Shown in pieces: positions 1 through 9,179 of a stretch of 64,000 nucleotides of DNA. Source of the stretch: DATBVX01 sp963705495. Its GTDB lineage: Bacteria > Pseudomonadota > Gammaproteobacteria > Steroidobacterales > Steroidobacteraceae. Position 1 is the first letter of the stretch. Each line of letters begins with the position of its first letter. The stretch covers positions 62,001-126,000 of the forward strand of contig CAVPJQ010000004.1 of NCBI GenBank assembly GCA_963705495.1, given 5' to 3'. Made by a program: the position numbers and the translations under genes. The notes beneath the pieces are model-generated. The model saw nothing but the letters and a program-made list of their open reading frames with translations, had not been told where the DNA came from and did no database searches.

Positions 1-1
1 G

Positions 2-424
2 GCCATCGGCTGCATGGCACTCGGTGCCTTGCTCACCATCGGCCTGATGAAGCGCGGTGCAACGGTTCCCTCGGCAAACCTCGTCACACAGGTCACTCCT
101 CCCGCGGAAACGGCGCCGCGAATCGAGCGCGCGAGCCTCGGCGGCTACGCGATGCTCGGCCCCGAGTACGAGCAAGCGCGTGCTACCCTGATGATTGGCC
201 TCGCCGAGCGACTCGATCGGCTGCCGCCGCTCGAACAGCAGAAAGTCGAGCGCAATCTCAATGAGATTCAGCGCGCGCTGGGCGAGATCAATGCAGCATT
301 ACAGCTGGCTCCGAATGACACCTTGCTTCGCGAGCTGCTGCTGAACACCTACCACGATGAGCTGGCGCTGCTCGCCAACGTCAACCACATCGCCGACACG
401 ATTCCTTCGAGGACCGCATCATGA
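2..424 (+). CDS. C-terminal part of a membrane-anchored protein, possibly an anti-sigma factor (5' truncated by window edge)
   Basis: The frame is open to the left edge, so the true start lies outside the window. The visible part begins with a hydrophobic stretch (AIGCMALGALLTIGLM) that looks like one membrane helix. A soluble region of about 110 residues follows, rich in Leu, Glu and Arg and probably alpha-helical. The stop overlaps the start of the next gene by 4 bases (ATGA), so the two are probably co-translated. A single-helix protein ahead of a DUF4097 gene often belongs to an ECF sigma / anti-sigma cassette, so an anti-sigma role is plausible. No zinc-finger or other diagnostic motif is visible in this fragment. 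Confidence 0.6.
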   Translation, partial: AIGCMALGALLTIGLMKRGATVPSANLVTQVTPPAETAPRIERASLGGYAMLGPEYEQARATLMIGLAERLDRLPPLEQQKVERNLNEIQRALGEINAALQLAPNDTLLRELLLNTYHDELALLANVNHIADTIPSRTAS

Positions 425-1314
425 CGATCATCAAGTATTGCTTTGCCATCGCCGCGCTGCTGTGTGCGCCGCTCGTCCTGGCGGACGAGGAGATCGACCG
501 CGTCCTTGCGGCCGACGCCAAGGGTGATGTGGATATTTCCAACGTTGCCGGCACCGTGAATGTGACGGGTTGGGACCGCAATGAAGTGCGCGTCACCGGG
601 AGCCTCGGCGAGGGCGTGGAGCGGCTCGATTTCACCAGTGAAGGCAAGCGCACCCTGATCAAGGTCGTGCTCAAGAAGTCCACTCACTGGGGTGACGACG
701 GTGGGGCTGAACTCTCGATCCGTGTTCCTGCCGCCAGCCGCCTCGATGTCAACACGGTGAGCGCGGAAATCACCGTCAAGGGCGTGTCGGGCACGCAGCG
801 CCTGCAGACGGTCTCGGGTGAAATATCGACCGATGTGGCCACGGAAGAAGCCGAGGTCAAGACCGTGAGCGGCGATGTGATCCTGCGCGGCGAAGGCACT
901 CCGTCGGTGCTGACGCTCACCACCGTAAGTGGCAACGCCCAGGCGAGTCGCGTCGCTGGCGAAGTCACGGCGACTACGGTGAGTGGTGATCTCAACCTGT
1001 CGCTCGATGCGATCAGTCGTGCGCGCCTGCGCACGACGTCCGGAAACCTGTCACTGCGCGGGGTGCTGAAGGGTGACGCGCGTGTCGACGGCGAAACGAT
1101 TTCCGGAGATCTCTCCTTCGTGTTCAAGGCGCCCGTCGATGCGGAGTTCGACATCGAGACCTTTTCCGGCGATATCGACAACTGCTTCGGCCCGAAATCA
1201 CAGTCCAAGACCGAGCACGGCCCGGGGCGCGAGCTCCATTTCCGGGAAGGCCAGGGCACTGCCGACGTGCGGGTCAACAGCCTGAGCGGCACGATCAGCC
1301 TCTGCAATCGCTGA
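421..1314 (+). CDS. DUF4097 family putative adhesin / envelope protein
   Basis: 297 residues. The N-terminus carries a signal peptide (hydrophobic core IAALLCAPLVLA, cleavage near ADEEID), so the protein is predicted periplasmic or surface-associated. The rest is a long run of short repeating beta strands with recurrent VSG, TVSG and ISG turns, the pattern of the DUF4097/DUF4098 beta-helix family. No catalytic residues are known for this family and its function is undefined. The start is fixed by the ATGA overlap with the upstream gene. Together they are probably the distal genes of a cell-envelope-stress operon that begins outside the window. Confidence 0.8.
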   Translation: MTIIKYCFAIAALLCAPLVLADEEIDRVLAADAKGDVDISNVAGTVNVTGWDRNEVRVTGSLGEGVERLDFTSEGKRTLIKVVLKKSTHWGDDGGAELSIRVPAASRLDVNTVSAEITVKGVSGTQRLQTVSGEISTDVATEEAEVKTVSGDVILRGEGTPSVLTLTTVSGNAQASRVAGEVTATTVSGDLNLSLDAISRARLRTTSGNLSLRGVLKGDARVDGETISGDLSFVFKAPVDAEFDIETFSGDIDNCFGPKSQSKTEHGPGRELHFREGQGTADVRVNSLSGTISLCNR

Positions 1315-1367
1315 AGGCATCCGCGGCGCTGGCGGGTAACGACCAGCGGTCGAACTGTTCCGCGCTT

Positions 1368-1454
1368 GTAGAGGTGCCGGGTTTAAGTTATTCAGTTATT
1401 GCTCACTAGTAGGAGCAACCGAATAACTGAATAACTTAAACCCGGCACCTCTAC
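1368..1454. repeat. 33-bp perfect inverted repeat, intergenic palindromic element
   Basis: The left arm 1368-1400 and right arm 1422-1454 are exact reverse complements over 33 bases, beginning GTAGAGGTGCCGGG and continuing through an AT-rich TTATTCAGTTATT segment. The 21-base centre contains a further GCTC/GAGC pairing. Immediately downstream CACCTCTAC recurs several times (about 1446-1485). It lies between the DUF4097 gene and the AsmA gene. It could be a terminator-like or REP/BIME-like element or a MITE remnant. No T-tract follows, so a simple intrinsic terminator is not favoured. Confidence 0.8.
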
Positions 1455-1506
1455 ACCGGCACCTCTACACCTCTACACTCTACATTCGCTTACATAGGAG
1501 CGCGGA

Positions 1507-3555
1507 ATGCGGGCCCTGAAGATTGCCGGCTGGGCGATTCTTGGCGTGGTCGTGCTGCTGGTGCTCGCCGGCATCGCGGTGGTCGCGTTCGTCGATCCAA
1601 ACGATTACAAGGATGACATCGCGAAGGCGGTGCGCGATCGCACCGGGCGCGACCTGAAACTCGATGGCAATCTCTCGCTCTCGATATTCCCGTGGCTCGC
1701 CATCGAAACCGGGCACGCCGAGCTTGGCAATCCGGCCGGTTTCGGCTCGGGCCCGTTCGTCGCTGTCGAATCGGCGGATGTCGGCGTCAAGCTGATCCCG
1801 CTGCTTCGCGGGCAATTCGAAGTGCGTCGGCTGCGGCTCGACGGCCTGCGGGTCAACTTGATAAGGGACCAGCGCAACCATACGAACTGGGAAGACCTGG
1901 CGAAGTCATCGGGCACCAGCGCGCCCGCGCAGTCCGGTGGCTCGGCCAGGATCGCCGGACTCACTCTCAAGGATGGCGCGCTCGACTATCGTGATCTCGG
2001 CTCGGGCAGCCATTGGCGGCTCACCAACCTCAACGCCTCCACCGGTTCCTTGGGCGGTAGCGAGCCGTTTGACTTCGATCTGGCTGCGTCAATCGATCAG
2101 GGCGAGGGGAGCGAGGCGACGCAGATCAAGCTGAAGGCCGCGGCGAGGCTCGACACGCAGGCGAAGCGCTACGGCGCGCAAGACCTGAAGCTCGACCTCG
2201 TCCAGGTGCCGACCGCGAAACGAGCAAAAGAACGCAAGCTCAGTGTCTCGATGGCGTCGATTGCCGCGGACCTCGGGCCGCAGACGCTCGATGCGCCGCA
2301 ATTCAGCCTGCGCATCGCCGGCGCGGAGCTCAACGGCAGCCTCAAGGGCGAGCGCATCGTCGATGAGCCAAAGTTCAGCGGCACGTTGAAGCTTCCCAAT
2401 ACGTCACCACGCAAGCTGCTCGAAGAACTCGACGCGCAGGTTCCAAAAACTCGCGATGCCAATGCGCTGTCGGCGCTGGCGTTCGAGACCACGTTCCATG
2501 CGACGGGCGAGAGTGTGTGGTTCGAGAACCTGAAGCTGACGCTCGATGACTCGCACCTGACCGGGCGCGCCGGGATCGAGAACCTGAAGAAGAGCGCGAT
2601 CAGCTTCGACCTGGCGATGGACCAGATCGATCTCGACCGCTACCAGGAACCCGAACAGAAGAAGCCGGTCGCCCCGAAGGATGCCAAGCCGTTCGAGCTG
2701 CCGGTCGAGCAGCTCAAGTCCCTGAACGCCCGCGGCACCCTCGCCGTGGGACAGCTGACCGTCGCCGGAATCCGCATGAGCGCCGTGAAGCTGACGGTGG
2801 ATGCGAAAGACGGGCTCGTGCGCCTCAACCCGTCGCAGGCCAAGCTCTACGGCGGCGCGCATCGGGGCAGCGTGGTGCTCGATGCGCGAGGAGCAGTAGC
2901 GCGTCTCTCGGTCGATGAGCACATGAGCGGCGTGCAATTCGCGCCCTTGTTCGCCGATCTTTTCGACAGCAAGCGACTGAGTGGCACGGGCGCCGCGAGC
3001 GCAGCGCTAACGGCCCGCGGCAACAATTCCGACGCCCTCATCCATTCCCTTGATGGACACCTCGACTTCGAAGTGACGAACGGCGCGCTCGAGGGCACGG
3101 ACCTTTGGTACGAGATGCGGCGTGCGCGAGCGCTCTGGAAGCGCGAACCGGCGCCGGCCCAGGCCAGCACGGGCCGCACGGCTTTTCACACCCTGAAAGG
3201 GACTGGCACCATAGATAAAGGAGTGCTTTCCAACCGCGATCTGCAGATCGACATGGACTATCTGAAAGCGAACGGCCAGGGCACGCTCGATTTCGCATCG
3301 AAGACGGTGGACTACCGCTTGCAGACCAACCTTTATCGAATTCCCGAACAGGGCGCGGGCGCTGAAATGCAGGACTTGAAGGCCGCCGAGATTCCGGTGC
3401 GCGTCAGCGGCACGCTTGCCGATGCGAAGGTTCGCCTCGATCTCGACGCCGTCGCCAAGGCGCAAGCCGCCAAGAAGGTCGATGAGAAGAAGGAGGAAAT
3501 GACCAACAAACTCAAGGAGAAACTCGGCCAGTGGCTCGGCGTCAAGAAGCCTTGA
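1507..3555 (+). CDS. AsmA family protein
   Basis: 682 residues. An N-terminal membrane anchor (about residues 5-30, ILGVVVLLVLAGIAVVAFV) is followed by the typical AsmA opening: FVDPNDYKDDI, then the DRTGRDLKLDGNLSLS and PWLAIETG region. The rest is long, beta-rich and periplasmic. Family members bridge inner and outer membranes and influence phospholipid or outer-membrane protein homeostasis; that is family knowledge, not shown here. The C-terminal 30 residues are Lys/Glu-rich and helical. The start at 1507 is supported by a TAGGAG sequence about 8 bases upstream. The 3' end overlaps the next gene by about 25 bases. Confidence 0.9.
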   Translation: MRALKIAGWAILGVVVLLVLAGIAVVAFVDPNDYKDDIAKAVRDRTGRDLKLDGNLSLSIFPWLAIETGHAELGNPAGFGSGPFVAVESADVGVKLIPLLRGQFEVRRLRLDGLRVNLIRDQRNHTNWEDLAKSSGTSAPAQSGGSARIAGLTLKDGALDYRDLGSGSHWRLTNLNASTGSLGGSEPFDFDLAASIDQGEGSEATQIKLKAAARLDTQAKRYGAQDLKLDLVQVPTAKRAKERKLSVSMASIAADLGPQTLDAPQFSLRIAGAELNGSLKGERIVDEPKFSGTLKLPNTSPRKLLEELDAQVPKTRDANALSALAFETTFHATGESVWFENLKLTLDDSHLTGRAGIENLKKSAISFDLAMDQIDLDRYQEPEQKKPVAPKDAKPFELPVEQLKSLNARGTLAVGQLTVAGIRMSAVKLTVDAKDGLVRLNPSQAKLYGGAHRGSVVLDARGAVARLSVDEHMSGVQFAPLFADLFDSKRLSGTGAASAALTARGNNSDALIHSLDGHLDFEVTNGALEGTDLWYEMRRARALWKREPAPAQASTGRTAFHTLKGTGTIDKGVLSNRDLQIDMDYLKANGQGTLDFASKTVDYRLQTNLYRIPEQGAGAEMQDLKAAEIPVRVSGTLADAKVRLDLDAVAKAQAAKKVDEKKEEMTNKLKEKLGQWLGVKKP

Positions 3556-4115
3556 GCTGCGCTGTCGTCGCGCTCGCCCTGAGTCCGGCGGCGCACGCGC
3601 TGAACGTCGAGCGCCTCGAGGTCAATTTTCGCGAAGACCGCTACGTCGTCGAGTTCGTCGCGCAGCTCGATGCCCCTGCAGAGGCGGTGCACGCGGTCCT
3701 CACGGACTACGATGCGTATCCAGCACTCGATCCGCGTATCCAGGAGAGTCGCGTGCTCGGCCGGGATCGCGATCACTCGCTGCAACTGTATACACGCATG
3801 CGCGGCTGTCTCGGCACGTTGCTGTGCCGGACGATGCAGCGCGTGGAGGAGATCCAGGAGATGCCCGATGAGCTGCTGGCGACCGCGATCCTCGACCAGA
3901 GCGATGTGCGTGTCGGAGTCACGCGTTCCCAGTGGCAGGCCACCGAGCAGGGTACGCAAGTCGTGTATCGACTCGAGATCATGCCCAAGTTCTGGATTCC
4001 GCCGCTGTTCGGTCCACGGCTGATGATCAGCACACTGCGCGCCGGCACGATCGAGCTGTTTACTAATGTCGAGAAGGAGGCGCAGACGCGCACGAGCGCG
4101 GTCGCGTCGCCGTGA
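3531..4115 (+). CDS. SRPBCC/START-like (polyketide cyclase/dehydrase) periplasmic protein
   Basis: About 194 residues from a GTG start; a TTG at 3552, which overlaps the AsmA stop, is an alternative. The N-terminus reads as a signal peptide ending in SPAAHA. The body has the START/SRPBCC pattern: AQLDAPAEAVHAVLTDYDAYP, then RDHSLQLYTRMRG, and finally ATFEAR-like beta strands and a long C-terminal helix (RAGTIELFTNVEKEA). Four cysteines and methionines lie around RGCLGTLLCRTMQR. The family binds hydrophobic ligands. The gene sits in the same transcript direction as AsmA and mutY, so a lipid-related envelope role is possible but is inference. Confidence 0.75.
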   Translation: MARRQEALSCAVVALALSPAAHALNVERLEVNFREDRYVVEFVAQLDAPAEAVHAVLTDYDAYPALDPRIQESRVLGRDRDHSLQLYTRMRGCLGTLLCRTMQRVEEIQEMPDELLATAILDQSDVRVGVTRSQWQATEQGTQVVYRLEIMPKFWIPPLFGPRLMISTLRAGTIELFTNVEKEAQTRTSAVASP

Positions 4116-4122
4116 GTCTTCT

Positions 4123-5181
4123 ATGACAGAAGCTTCATTTTCGGGAGCGCTGCTCGCCTGGTTCGATGTGCACGGCCGCCGGCATTTGCCCTGGCAGCGG
4201 GACCCCACGGCGTATCGCGTCTGGATCTCGGAGATCATGCTGCAGCAGACGCAGGTGAGCACGGTCGTTCCGTACTACGAAGCATTCATGCGGCGGTTTC
4301 CTGACTTGGCCGCACTCGCGGCAGCGCCGATCGATGAGGTGCTGCACGTCTGGTCGGGGCTCGGCTACTACGCGCGGGCGCGAAATCTGCATCGCGCGGC
4401 GCGTGCGATCGTCGCAGAGCATGCCGGGGTATTTCCAGCCAAACTGCAAGACGTCGAGAAGCTGCCCGGCATCGGCCGTTCGACCGCGGCCGCGATCATT
4501 GCCCTGTCGCGCGGCGAACGTCACGCGATTCTCGATGGCAACGTGAAGCGCGTGTTGGCGCGTCACTTCGGCGTCGAGGGGTTCGCTGGCGAATCGGCAG
4601 TGAATTCGCGGCTGTGGGCGCACGCTGAAGAGTGCACGCCGCTTGCAAGGGTCGCCGAGTACACGCAAGCGATCATGGATCTCGGCGCGACCGTGTGCGT
4701 GCGGCGCCGGCCGCTGTGCCTCGCTTGTCCGCTCGCGGCAAGTTGCGTGGCGCGGGCGACGGGTCGCCAGGACTCATTGCCAACGCCGCGACCGCGGAAA
4801 GTGCGCCCTTCACGTCGCACGTACATGCTCGTGGCGATTCGCGCCGGGCAGTTCGTGCTGCTCGAGCGCCGTCCGCCACAGGGCATCTGGGGCGGCTTGT
4901 GGGGCCTGCCAGAATTCCCTTCGGCGGACGCCGCGGTCGAATGGAGTACGCGTGAACTGCACTCGAATGCCGGATCGCGCGAAACGCTCGCGCCACTTCA
5001 CCATGCATTCACCCATTTCGATCTGCAGATTGATCCGATCCGCATCGAGTGCAACGCCGACACCAGAGTGATGGAGCCGGAACGATACGTCTGGTATAAC
5101 CCCGCCGCGCCTCAGGCGCTCGGAGTGCCAACACCGGTGAAGTCGCTGATCGATTCCGTGTTTTCCACGGGGCTCGCATGA
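4123..5181 (+). CDS. mutY: A/G-specific adenine DNA glycosylase MutY
   Basis: 352 residues from ATG 4123 (MTEASFSG). It removes adenine mispaired with 8-oxoguanine in base-excision repair. Visible signatures are the EIMLQQTQV motif, the helix-hairpin-helix LPGIGRSTAAAI, the catalytic aspartate region ILDGNVKRVLAR, and the 4Fe-4S cluster cysteines with the classic C-x6-C-x2-C-x5-C spacing (CVRRRPLCLACPLAASC). The C-terminal Nudix-like 8-oxoG recognition domain follows (about residues 225-345). The stop overlaps yggX by 4 bases, an arrangement seen in many gammaproteobacteria, including E. coli where yggX follows mutY. Confidence 0.97.
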   Translation: MTEASFSGALLAWFDVHGRRHLPWQRDPTAYRVWISEIMLQQTQVSTVVPYYEAFMRRFPDLAALAAAPIDEVLHVWSGLGYYARARNLHRAARAIVAEHAGVFPAKLQDVEKLPGIGRSTAAAIIALSRGERHAILDGNVKRVLARHFGVEGFAGESAVNSRLWAHAEECTPLARVAEYTQAIMDLGATVCVRRRPLCLACPLAASCVARATGRQDSLPTPRPRKVRPSRRTYMLVAIRAGQFVLLERRPPQGIWGGLWGLPEFPSADAAVEWSTRELHSNAGSRETLAPLHHAFTHFDLQIDPIRIECNADTRVMEPERYVWYNPAAPQALGVPTPVKSLIDSVFSTGLA

Positions 5182-5447
5182 GCCGGCTGGTCAAATGCGT
5201 GCTGCTCGGCCGCGAAGCCCCGGGGCTCGATCGGCTGCCCTATCCGGGCGAGCTCGGCAAGCGCATCTACGAGAACGTCTCGAAGGAAGCCTGGGCTCGC
5301 TGGGTTCAGCATCAGACGACCCTGCTCAATGAGTACCGCCTGACGCCTATCGACCCGAAGGCGCGCAAGTTCCTCGAGGGCGAGATGGAAAAGTTCTTCT
5401 TCGGTGCCGGCTCCGATAAGCCCCAGGAGTTTGTGCCGCGAGAATGA
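5178..5447 (+). CDS. yggX: Fe(2+)-trafficking protein YggX
   Basis: 89 residues, the usual family length. It begins MSRLVKCVLLGREAPGLD with the conserved N-terminal cysteine and contains PYPGELGKRIYENVSKEAW, WVQHQTTLLNEYRL and a C-terminal EGEMEKFFFG. YggX protects iron-sulfur clusters and participates in iron supply under oxidative stress. The start ATG overlaps the mutY stop (ATGA), so the two are translationally coupled; both products act against oxidative damage. Confidence 0.96.
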   Translation: MSRLVKCVLLGREAPGLDRLPYPGELGKRIYENVSKEAWARWVQHQTTLLNEYRLTPIDPKARKFLEGEMEKFFFGAGSDKPQEFVPRE

Positions 5448-5502
5448 TCTCCAGGTTCAGGCAAGGAACCGGGGAGCAAAACGGCGCTCGGGAGGACGCC
5501 AG

Positions 5503-5787
5503 TCAATAATTACTGGCGAGATAGTCGAGTATCTGTCGCGTCTCTTCATCACTGATCGGAGCGCCGAACCGATCAATCATCTTCCGGATCGTCTTCTCCC
5601 ATCCAGCGCGGTCCAGGACCGGTGCGTTCATCGTAATGTAATCGAGGCTGTGACACGTCACGCAACGCGAGGCCACCATGTCATGCGCAGGAGCGTCGGC
5701 GAGGTGGACAGTCTCTTCTCCGGCCAGCGCAGAGGCTGCGGCTAGTCCTGCCAGCACGACGATGAACTGACGCGACTTGCACCTCAT
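5503..5787 (-). CDS. Periplasmic c-type cytochrome, sulfite dehydrogenase-type subunit
   Basis: 94 residues. A signal peptide (hydrophobic FIVVLAGLAAASALA) precedes a single heme-binding motif CVTCH at residues 42-46. A conserved Met (ITMNAPVLDRAGW) and a C-terminal helix (EETRQILDYLASNY) follow, as in small monoheme cytochromes paired with sulfite:cytochrome c oxidoreductases (SorB type). The start overlaps the stop of the upstream molybdoenzyme by 4 bases, so the pair should be made together. Role: electron acceptor of that enzyme in the periplasm. Confidence 0.85.
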   Translation of the reverse strand: MRCKSRQFIVVLAGLAAASALAGEETVHLADAPAHDMVASRCVTCHSLDYITMNAPVLDRAGWEKTIRKMIDRFGAPISDEETRQILDYLASNY

Positions 5788-6977
5788 ACAACCTCCAGCT
5801 CCAGGGACTGCACGATGTTGTGGTGATAGCCGGAGGGATTCGGGGTCAATTTCACAGGCTGACTTGCGCCCGCGCGGCTCGCGGCGCGGACTGCAACCTG
5901 GATTCGTCCGCTCTTCGATGAGTCCAGGCCGAGACTGAAACCTCGCCAGGCAAAGCGACCCAGGTCCTCACCGAGCTTTGCAGGCCGCCAGGTTCGGCCT
6001 GCATCCAGCGACACGTCCACAGTGCTGATGCCACTGCCGCCGTCCCAGGCCCAACCCGCGAGTTGCGCAGGTCGCCCGCGTGCGATTTGGTCGCCACTCG
6101 CATGGCTGGTCACGAGTGAGTTGACGAGTATCTCGGTGATCGGTGTTGTCTCGGCTGTCTCTTGACTGGCAAAGCGCGCACCCGGAAAGGCGCCCGTTGG
6201 GATTCTGTAACCACTCTTCATCCAGAACCCGTCAAAGGCTACCGGCTCGATGCGAATCTCAGTCAGGTGCTTGATCCAATACGTCGCCGTCCAGCCCGGT
6301 AACACAAGTCGCGCCGGAGCTCCGTTCCAATGCGGCAGCGGACGGCCGTTCATCTCAAATGCGATCAGCGTGTTCTCATCGAGCGCGCGCTCGATCGGAA
6401 TACTCTTCACAAAATCAGGCGTCGAGGGCAGCAATCCACGATCGGCGCCATCGAACACGACTTCCAGCGCATCAGCGCTCACGCCGACACGATTCAATAC
6501 GTCACGCAGGCGCACGCCACTCCACTTCGCATTACCGATGGCGCCGTAAGTCCACTGCACTCCAGCGGCGCGCGGCGTAAAGAGCCCTCTGCGATTGCCC
6601 GAACACTGATTGATGGCGGTAATGCTCGCGTGCTCGAAGCGGTGCTTCAGGTCATCGAGCGAAAGCTCGAGTGTGCGTTGCGCACTCCGACCGCTGACAC
6701 GCAACCGCCAGGTTTTGGCGTCGACCTCTGGAATCAGCGACAGGTGGTAGCGCACGAAGAAGGCATCGTTGGCCGTGTACGGTTGGCGCAGGTCGGCGAG
6801 CGGCGTCTCGAGATTCGGTGGACGGAAGGTCCGCCTGATCAGAGGTTTCTTGCCGGAGAGTGCAAACAGCGTGTCCGGTGCGGTCTCGGGTCTGGTCCCC
6901 GGTTCGCCCGCCCTTGCAGCGACGCCGAGGACCAGCGCGCTGCTCGCGCCACTGATAGCCTGACGTCTTGTGATCAC
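5784..6977 (-). CDS. Sulfite oxidase-like molybdopterin enzyme (SorA type), Tat-exported
   Basis: 397 residues from a GTG start preceded by AGGAGAGGGG. The N-terminus MITRRQAISG is a twin-arginine signal with a hydrophobic core ending near residue 24. The central oxidoreductase molybdopterin-binding domain contains the Mo-ligating cysteine in NQCSGNRRG (Cys125). The C-terminal Mo-co dimerisation domain (about residues 275-397) includes the strand VDVSLDAGRTW and the tail HNIVQSLELEV. Family members oxidise sulfite to sulfate and pass electrons to cytochrome c. The adjacent overlapping cytochrome gene supports this, though other substrates cannot be excluded. Confidence 0.88.
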   Translation of the reverse strand: MITRRQAISGASSALVLGVAARAGEPGTRPETAPDTLFALSGKKPLIRRTFRPPNLETPLADLRQPYTANDAFFVRYHLSLIPEVDAKTWRLRVSGRSAQRTLELSLDDLKHRFEHASITAINQCSGNRRGLFTPRAAGVQWTYGAIGNAKWSGVRLRDVLNRVGVSADALEVVFDGADRGLLPSTPDFVKSIPIERALDENTLIAFEMNGRPLPHWNGAPARLVLPGWTATYWIKHLTEIRIEPVAFDGFWMKSGYRIPTGAFPGARFASQETAETTPITEILVNSLVTSHASGDQIARGRPAQLAGWAWDGGSGISTVDVSLDAGRTWRPAKLGEDLGRFAWRGFSLGLDSSKSGRIQVAVRAASRAGASQPVKLTPNPSGYHHNIVQSLELEVV

Positions 6978-7029
6978 GAACCCCTCTCCTGTGGCAGTCA
7001 GGTCCCCTGCAAAAGGCTGTACTCCAGCG

Positions 7030-9078
7030 CTACTCCTGCTCCGCTCGCGGCTTGAACGCGGTGATGAGTTCCTGCTGTTTTCTCGGCGGCACCGGATCGT
7101 AGTGACTCAATTCCATCGTGTAGGTGCCTTCGCCGCCCGTCAGTGACTTCAGACGCGATTGGTACTCGTTGAGCTCTGCGAGCGGCACGAGTGCCCCAAT
7201 GGTTACGCGATTGCCGGGCAGCGCGTTGTTGCCGTTGATGCGGCCACGCTTGGTGGCGAGATCGCCGGTGATGTCGCCCATCGACCCGGAAGGCGCGGTG
7301 ATGTCGACGCGCACGATCGGCTCGAGCACGATCGGGCCCGCCTGGGCGATCGCGTCGAGAAACGCCTTGCGCCCTGCGGAGACGAACGCGACTTCCTTCG
7401 AGTCGACCGGATGGTACTTGCCGTCGTACACGATGACGCGCACATCCTGTAGCGGATAACCGGCGATCGCCCCTTCCCCCAACACCTGGCGGACTCCTTT
7501 CTCTACTGCCGGAATGAACTGGTGGGGGATGGCGCCGCCGACCACCTCGTCCACGAACTCGAAACCCGCACCGCGCTGCAATGCTTCGACTTTGAGGTAC
7601 ACCTCGCCGAACTGGCCCGCGCCGCCGGTCTGCTTCTTGTGGCGACAATGCCCTTCCGCGCGACGCGTGACGGTTTCGCGATACGGGATGCTGGGTGGAT
7701 GCGTCTTGACGTGCACCCCGTAACGCTCGGCCATGCGCTCGAGCATCATCCGCAAGTGCAACTCGCCCATGCCGTAGAGCACGGTCTCGTTCACGCTCGC
7801 GTGGTGCTCGACGCGCACGCACGGGTCTTCCGCCACCAGCTTGTGCAGGCAGTCGGAGAGGCGCTGCTCCTCGCCACGCCGTTCCGGCTCGATGGCGACG
7901 CCGAGCATCGGCGGCGGGAACGCGATCGACTTGAGGTGAAACTGATCCTCATCGTGTGAGTCGTGCAGCACCGCGTCGAAGTGCAACTCATCGACCTTTG
8001 CGACGGCGCAGATATCACCCGGAATGCCCGCTGAGACTTCCGTGTGTTCCTTGCCCAGCAGGCGGAACAGGTGCGCGACCTTGAAGGGCTTGCGAGCATC
8101 GCCGACGAACAACTGGCTGCCGTTGCGCACCGTGCCCTGGTGAATACGGAACAGGCCGAGCTTGCCAACGAACGGATCGACCGTGACCTTGAACACGTGC
8201 GCGACGACGTGCCGTGAGGCATCCGGCTTCACCTCGGCCCGTTCGGAGTCATCACCTTCACCCTTGAGGAAGGGTGGTGGATTGCCTTCTGCGGGGTTCG
8301 GCATCAGGCGGCGCATGATGTCGAGCAGTTCGTGAACGCCAGCGCCCGTCTCTGCCGAGACGAAGCAGACGGGGATGAGGTGGCCCTCGCGCAGCGCACG
8401 CTCGAAGGGGTCGTGCAGTTGCTCGGGGTTGATCTCCTCGCCCTGCTCGAGATAGAGCGCCATCAGGTCGTCATCGAGCTCGACCACCTGGTCGATGATC
8501 TCCGTGTGCGCGGCTTCGGCCGAGCCAAAGTCCGTGGGGCCGCCACGAGGCTGAGAGAAGCAGTCGACCACCTTCGTGCCGCCCTCGGCCGGGAGGTTCA
8601 GCGGTAGGCATTCGCGACCGAACATCTCGCGCACCTGGGCGAGCGTTTGCTCGACCCGCGCCTCGCGGCTGTCGATCTTGTTGATGATCACGAGTCGACA
8701 CAGCTCGCGTTCCTTCGCGAAGGTCATCATTCGCTCGGTGACCGCCTCCACGCCCGAGATGGCGCTGACCACGACGCCGACGGTCTCGACGGCTTCCAGA
8801 ACGCTCAGCGATCGACCGACGAAGTCCGGGAATCCCGGCGTGTCGATCAGATTGATGCGCGTATCACCGGCCTCGAAGGTGCAGATCGCTGCGTCGAGGG
8901 AATGCTGGAGCTTTTTTTCCTGCGGGTCGTAGTCGCACACGGTCGTGCCGCGCACCAGGCTCCCTTTGGCGCGAATCGCGCCCGCATCGAGCAGCAACGC
9001 TTCGGCGAGAAGGGTCTTACCGGCACCGGCGTGACCGACCAGTGCCAGATTGCGGATATCGGCAGTGCTATTGGCCAT
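7030..9078 (-). CDS. Elongation factor G-like GTPase (EF-G paralogue)
   Basis: 682 residues, slightly short of canonical EF-G (about 700). The G domain shows P-loop GHAGAGKT near the N-terminus, DTPGFPDFVG (G3) and INKID (G4). Domain II, then III-V follow, including HCRHKKQTGGAGQFGEV and the domain V end TMELSHYDPVPP. Divergence from standard EF-G, especially the P-loop region and PDFVG in place of HVDF, marks it as the EF-G2/FusA2-like paralogue rather than the essential translocase, which is usually in the str operon with rpsL, rpsG and tuf. None of these genes is nearby. Its precise role is not established. Confidence 0.88.
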   Translation of the reverse strand: MANSTADIRNLALVGHAGAGKTLLAEALLLDAGAIRAKGSLVRGTTVCDYDPQEKKLQHSLDAAICTFEAGDTRINLIDTPGFPDFVGRSLSVLEAVETVGVVVSAISGVEAVTERMMTFAKERELCRLVIINKIDSREARVEQTLAQVREMFGRECLPLNLPAEGGTKVVDCFSQPRGGPTDFGSAEAAHTEIIDQVVELDDDLMALYLEQGEEINPEQLHDPFERALREGHLIPVCFVSAETGAGVHELLDIMRRLMPNPAEGNPPPFLKGEGDDSERAEVKPDASRHVVAHVFKVTVDPFVGKLGLFRIHQGTVRNGSQLFVGDARKPFKVAHLFRLLGKEHTEVSAGIPGDICAVAKVDELHFDAVLHDSHDEDQFHLKSIAFPPPMLGVAIEPERRGEEQRLSDCLHKLVAEDPCVRVEHHASVNETVLYGMGELHLRMMLERMAERYGVHVKTHPPSIPYRETVTRRAEGHCRHKKQTGGAGQFGEVYLKVEALQRGAGFEFVDEVVGGAIPHQFIPAVEKGVRQVLGEGAIAGYPLQDVRVIVYDGKYHPVDSKEVAFVSAGRKAFLDAIAQAGPIVLEPIVRVDITAPSGSMGDITGDLATKRGRINGNNALPGNRVTIGALVPLAELNEYQSRLKSLTGGEGTYTMELSHYDPVPPRKQQELITAFKPRAEQE

Positions 9079-9140
9079 GAGAGTATCCCCGCTTCAAGTG
9101 GTTTCGTTTCATCCCCACCACGGCACCTTTCTTCTTGAGT

Positions 9141-9177
9141 CTCCCCCCGCCGTCGGGGAGAGGGCCAGGGTGAGGGT
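9141..9177. repeat. Short intergenic repeat with imperfect hairpin (CCCTCACCCTGGCCCTCTCC type)
   Basis: On the minus strand it reads ACCCTCACCCTGGCCCTCTCC followed by CGACGGCGGGG. The CTCCCC/GGGGAG segments can pair around a short loop (9141-9160). This sequence type is scattered widely between genes in many proteobacteria and gives false ORFs with a PHPGPLP motif. It sits between egtD and the EF-G-like gene, just downstream of the egtD stop. Confidence 0.6.
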
Positions 9178-9179
9178 CT

